Shown piece by piece: positions 63,898 through 64,000 of a stretch of DNA of 64,000 nucleotides. The notes under the pieces were generated by a model, which had not been told where the DNA came from, did no database searches, and saw nothing but the letters and a program-made list of their open reading frames with translations. The stretch comes from Linnemannia schmuckeri (taxonomy: Eukaryota > Mortierellomycota > Mortierellomycetes > Mortierellales > Mortierellaceae): positions 2,010,001 to 2,074,000 of the forward strand of contig JANATG010000010.1 in NCBI GenBank assembly GCA_029449235.1, written 5' to 3'. Each line of letters starts with the position of its first letter. Within the stretch, counting starts at the first letter, position 1. Position numbers and translations under genes: made by a program.

Positions 63898-64000
63898 TTG
63901 AATGAGGATCCCGTAGCGCCACGTTGCCCAAGCAACTTGCAATCTATCGCACTGAGGCCGACGGTGTTGTTAAGCACGGCGCCCGAGACAGCAAGCACAG
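63898..64000 (-). CDS. 3' end of another NLR-like gene (runs off the window)
   Basis: Minus-strand frame ending at a TAG (63898-63900) gives VLAVSGAVLNN, VGLSAIDCKLLGQRGAT, clearly the tail of the same NACHT/WD40 family (compare VLAVSGALLQDAAGLSPINRKLLEQRGAT). Whether the rest is intact cannot be seen. Confidence 0.8.

Noticed and set aside
1..64000. CRISPR arrays, bacterial-type operons, rRNA or tRNA genes
   Set aside because: No direct-repeat/spacer pattern, no Shine-Dalgarno organisation and no recognisable RNA gene; the sequence is eukaryotic with GT-AG introns throughout.

Overview
The window looks like nuclear DNA of a filamentous early-diverging fungus, most probably a Mortierellomycota species (Mortierella/Linnemannia/Podila type). 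I base this on short GT-AG introns, pyrimidine-rich leaders, and the mix of gene families: a Crinkler-type protein, an NLR-like NACHT/pentapeptide/WD40 protein, F-box/LRR-like genes, and many conserved eukaryotic housekeeping genes. I could run no searches, so the lineage and all family names rest on motif reading. Where I list exons, I checked that the reading phase closes across every junction.

Layout. 0-2.3 kb: cytochrome P450 with 8 exons (+). 5.4-6.7 kb: unknown protein with degenerate terpene-synthase-like motifs (-). 4.1-12.2 kb: mobile-element debris, namely a dispersed repeat (three copies), a 5'-truncated LINE, a 119-bp foldback MITE, a Tc1/mariner DD34E transposase with a late frameshift, and a decayed gene. 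12.5-18.6 kb: a Crinkler (CRN) gene with P-loop NTPase and nuclease-like C-terminus plus the relic of a second CRN, bracketed by two inverted 98-bp repeats; the right repeat abuts a broken NLR 3' end. 18.9-23.7 kb: two broken F-box/LRR-like genes (-).

24.0-54.6 kb is a conserved block: MTC1-like protein, FKBP-TPR peptidyl-prolyl isomerase, a large disordered protein, two paralogous mucin-like single-pass membrane proteins, a four-CBS-domain protein, an Arb2/FAM172-type protein, a single C2H2 zinc-finger regulator and a myosin-light-chain-like EF-hand protein. Several have many introns. The block includes a 5.2-kb non-coding stretch full of long homopolymer T/A runs. 55.3-57.0 kb: a third, shattered F-box/LRR-like pseudogene (+). 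57.2-62.5 kb: an intact 1762-residue NLR-like gene (-). At the right edge the 3' end of another NLR copy enters the window.

The two flanks (about 4-24 kb and 55-64 kb) therefore read as accessory, conflict-type DNA with repeated families, pseudogenes and mobile elements, and the middle as conserved core. The most unusual structure is the CRN locus between nearly identical inverted repeats, joined within a base or two to a truncated NLR gene.
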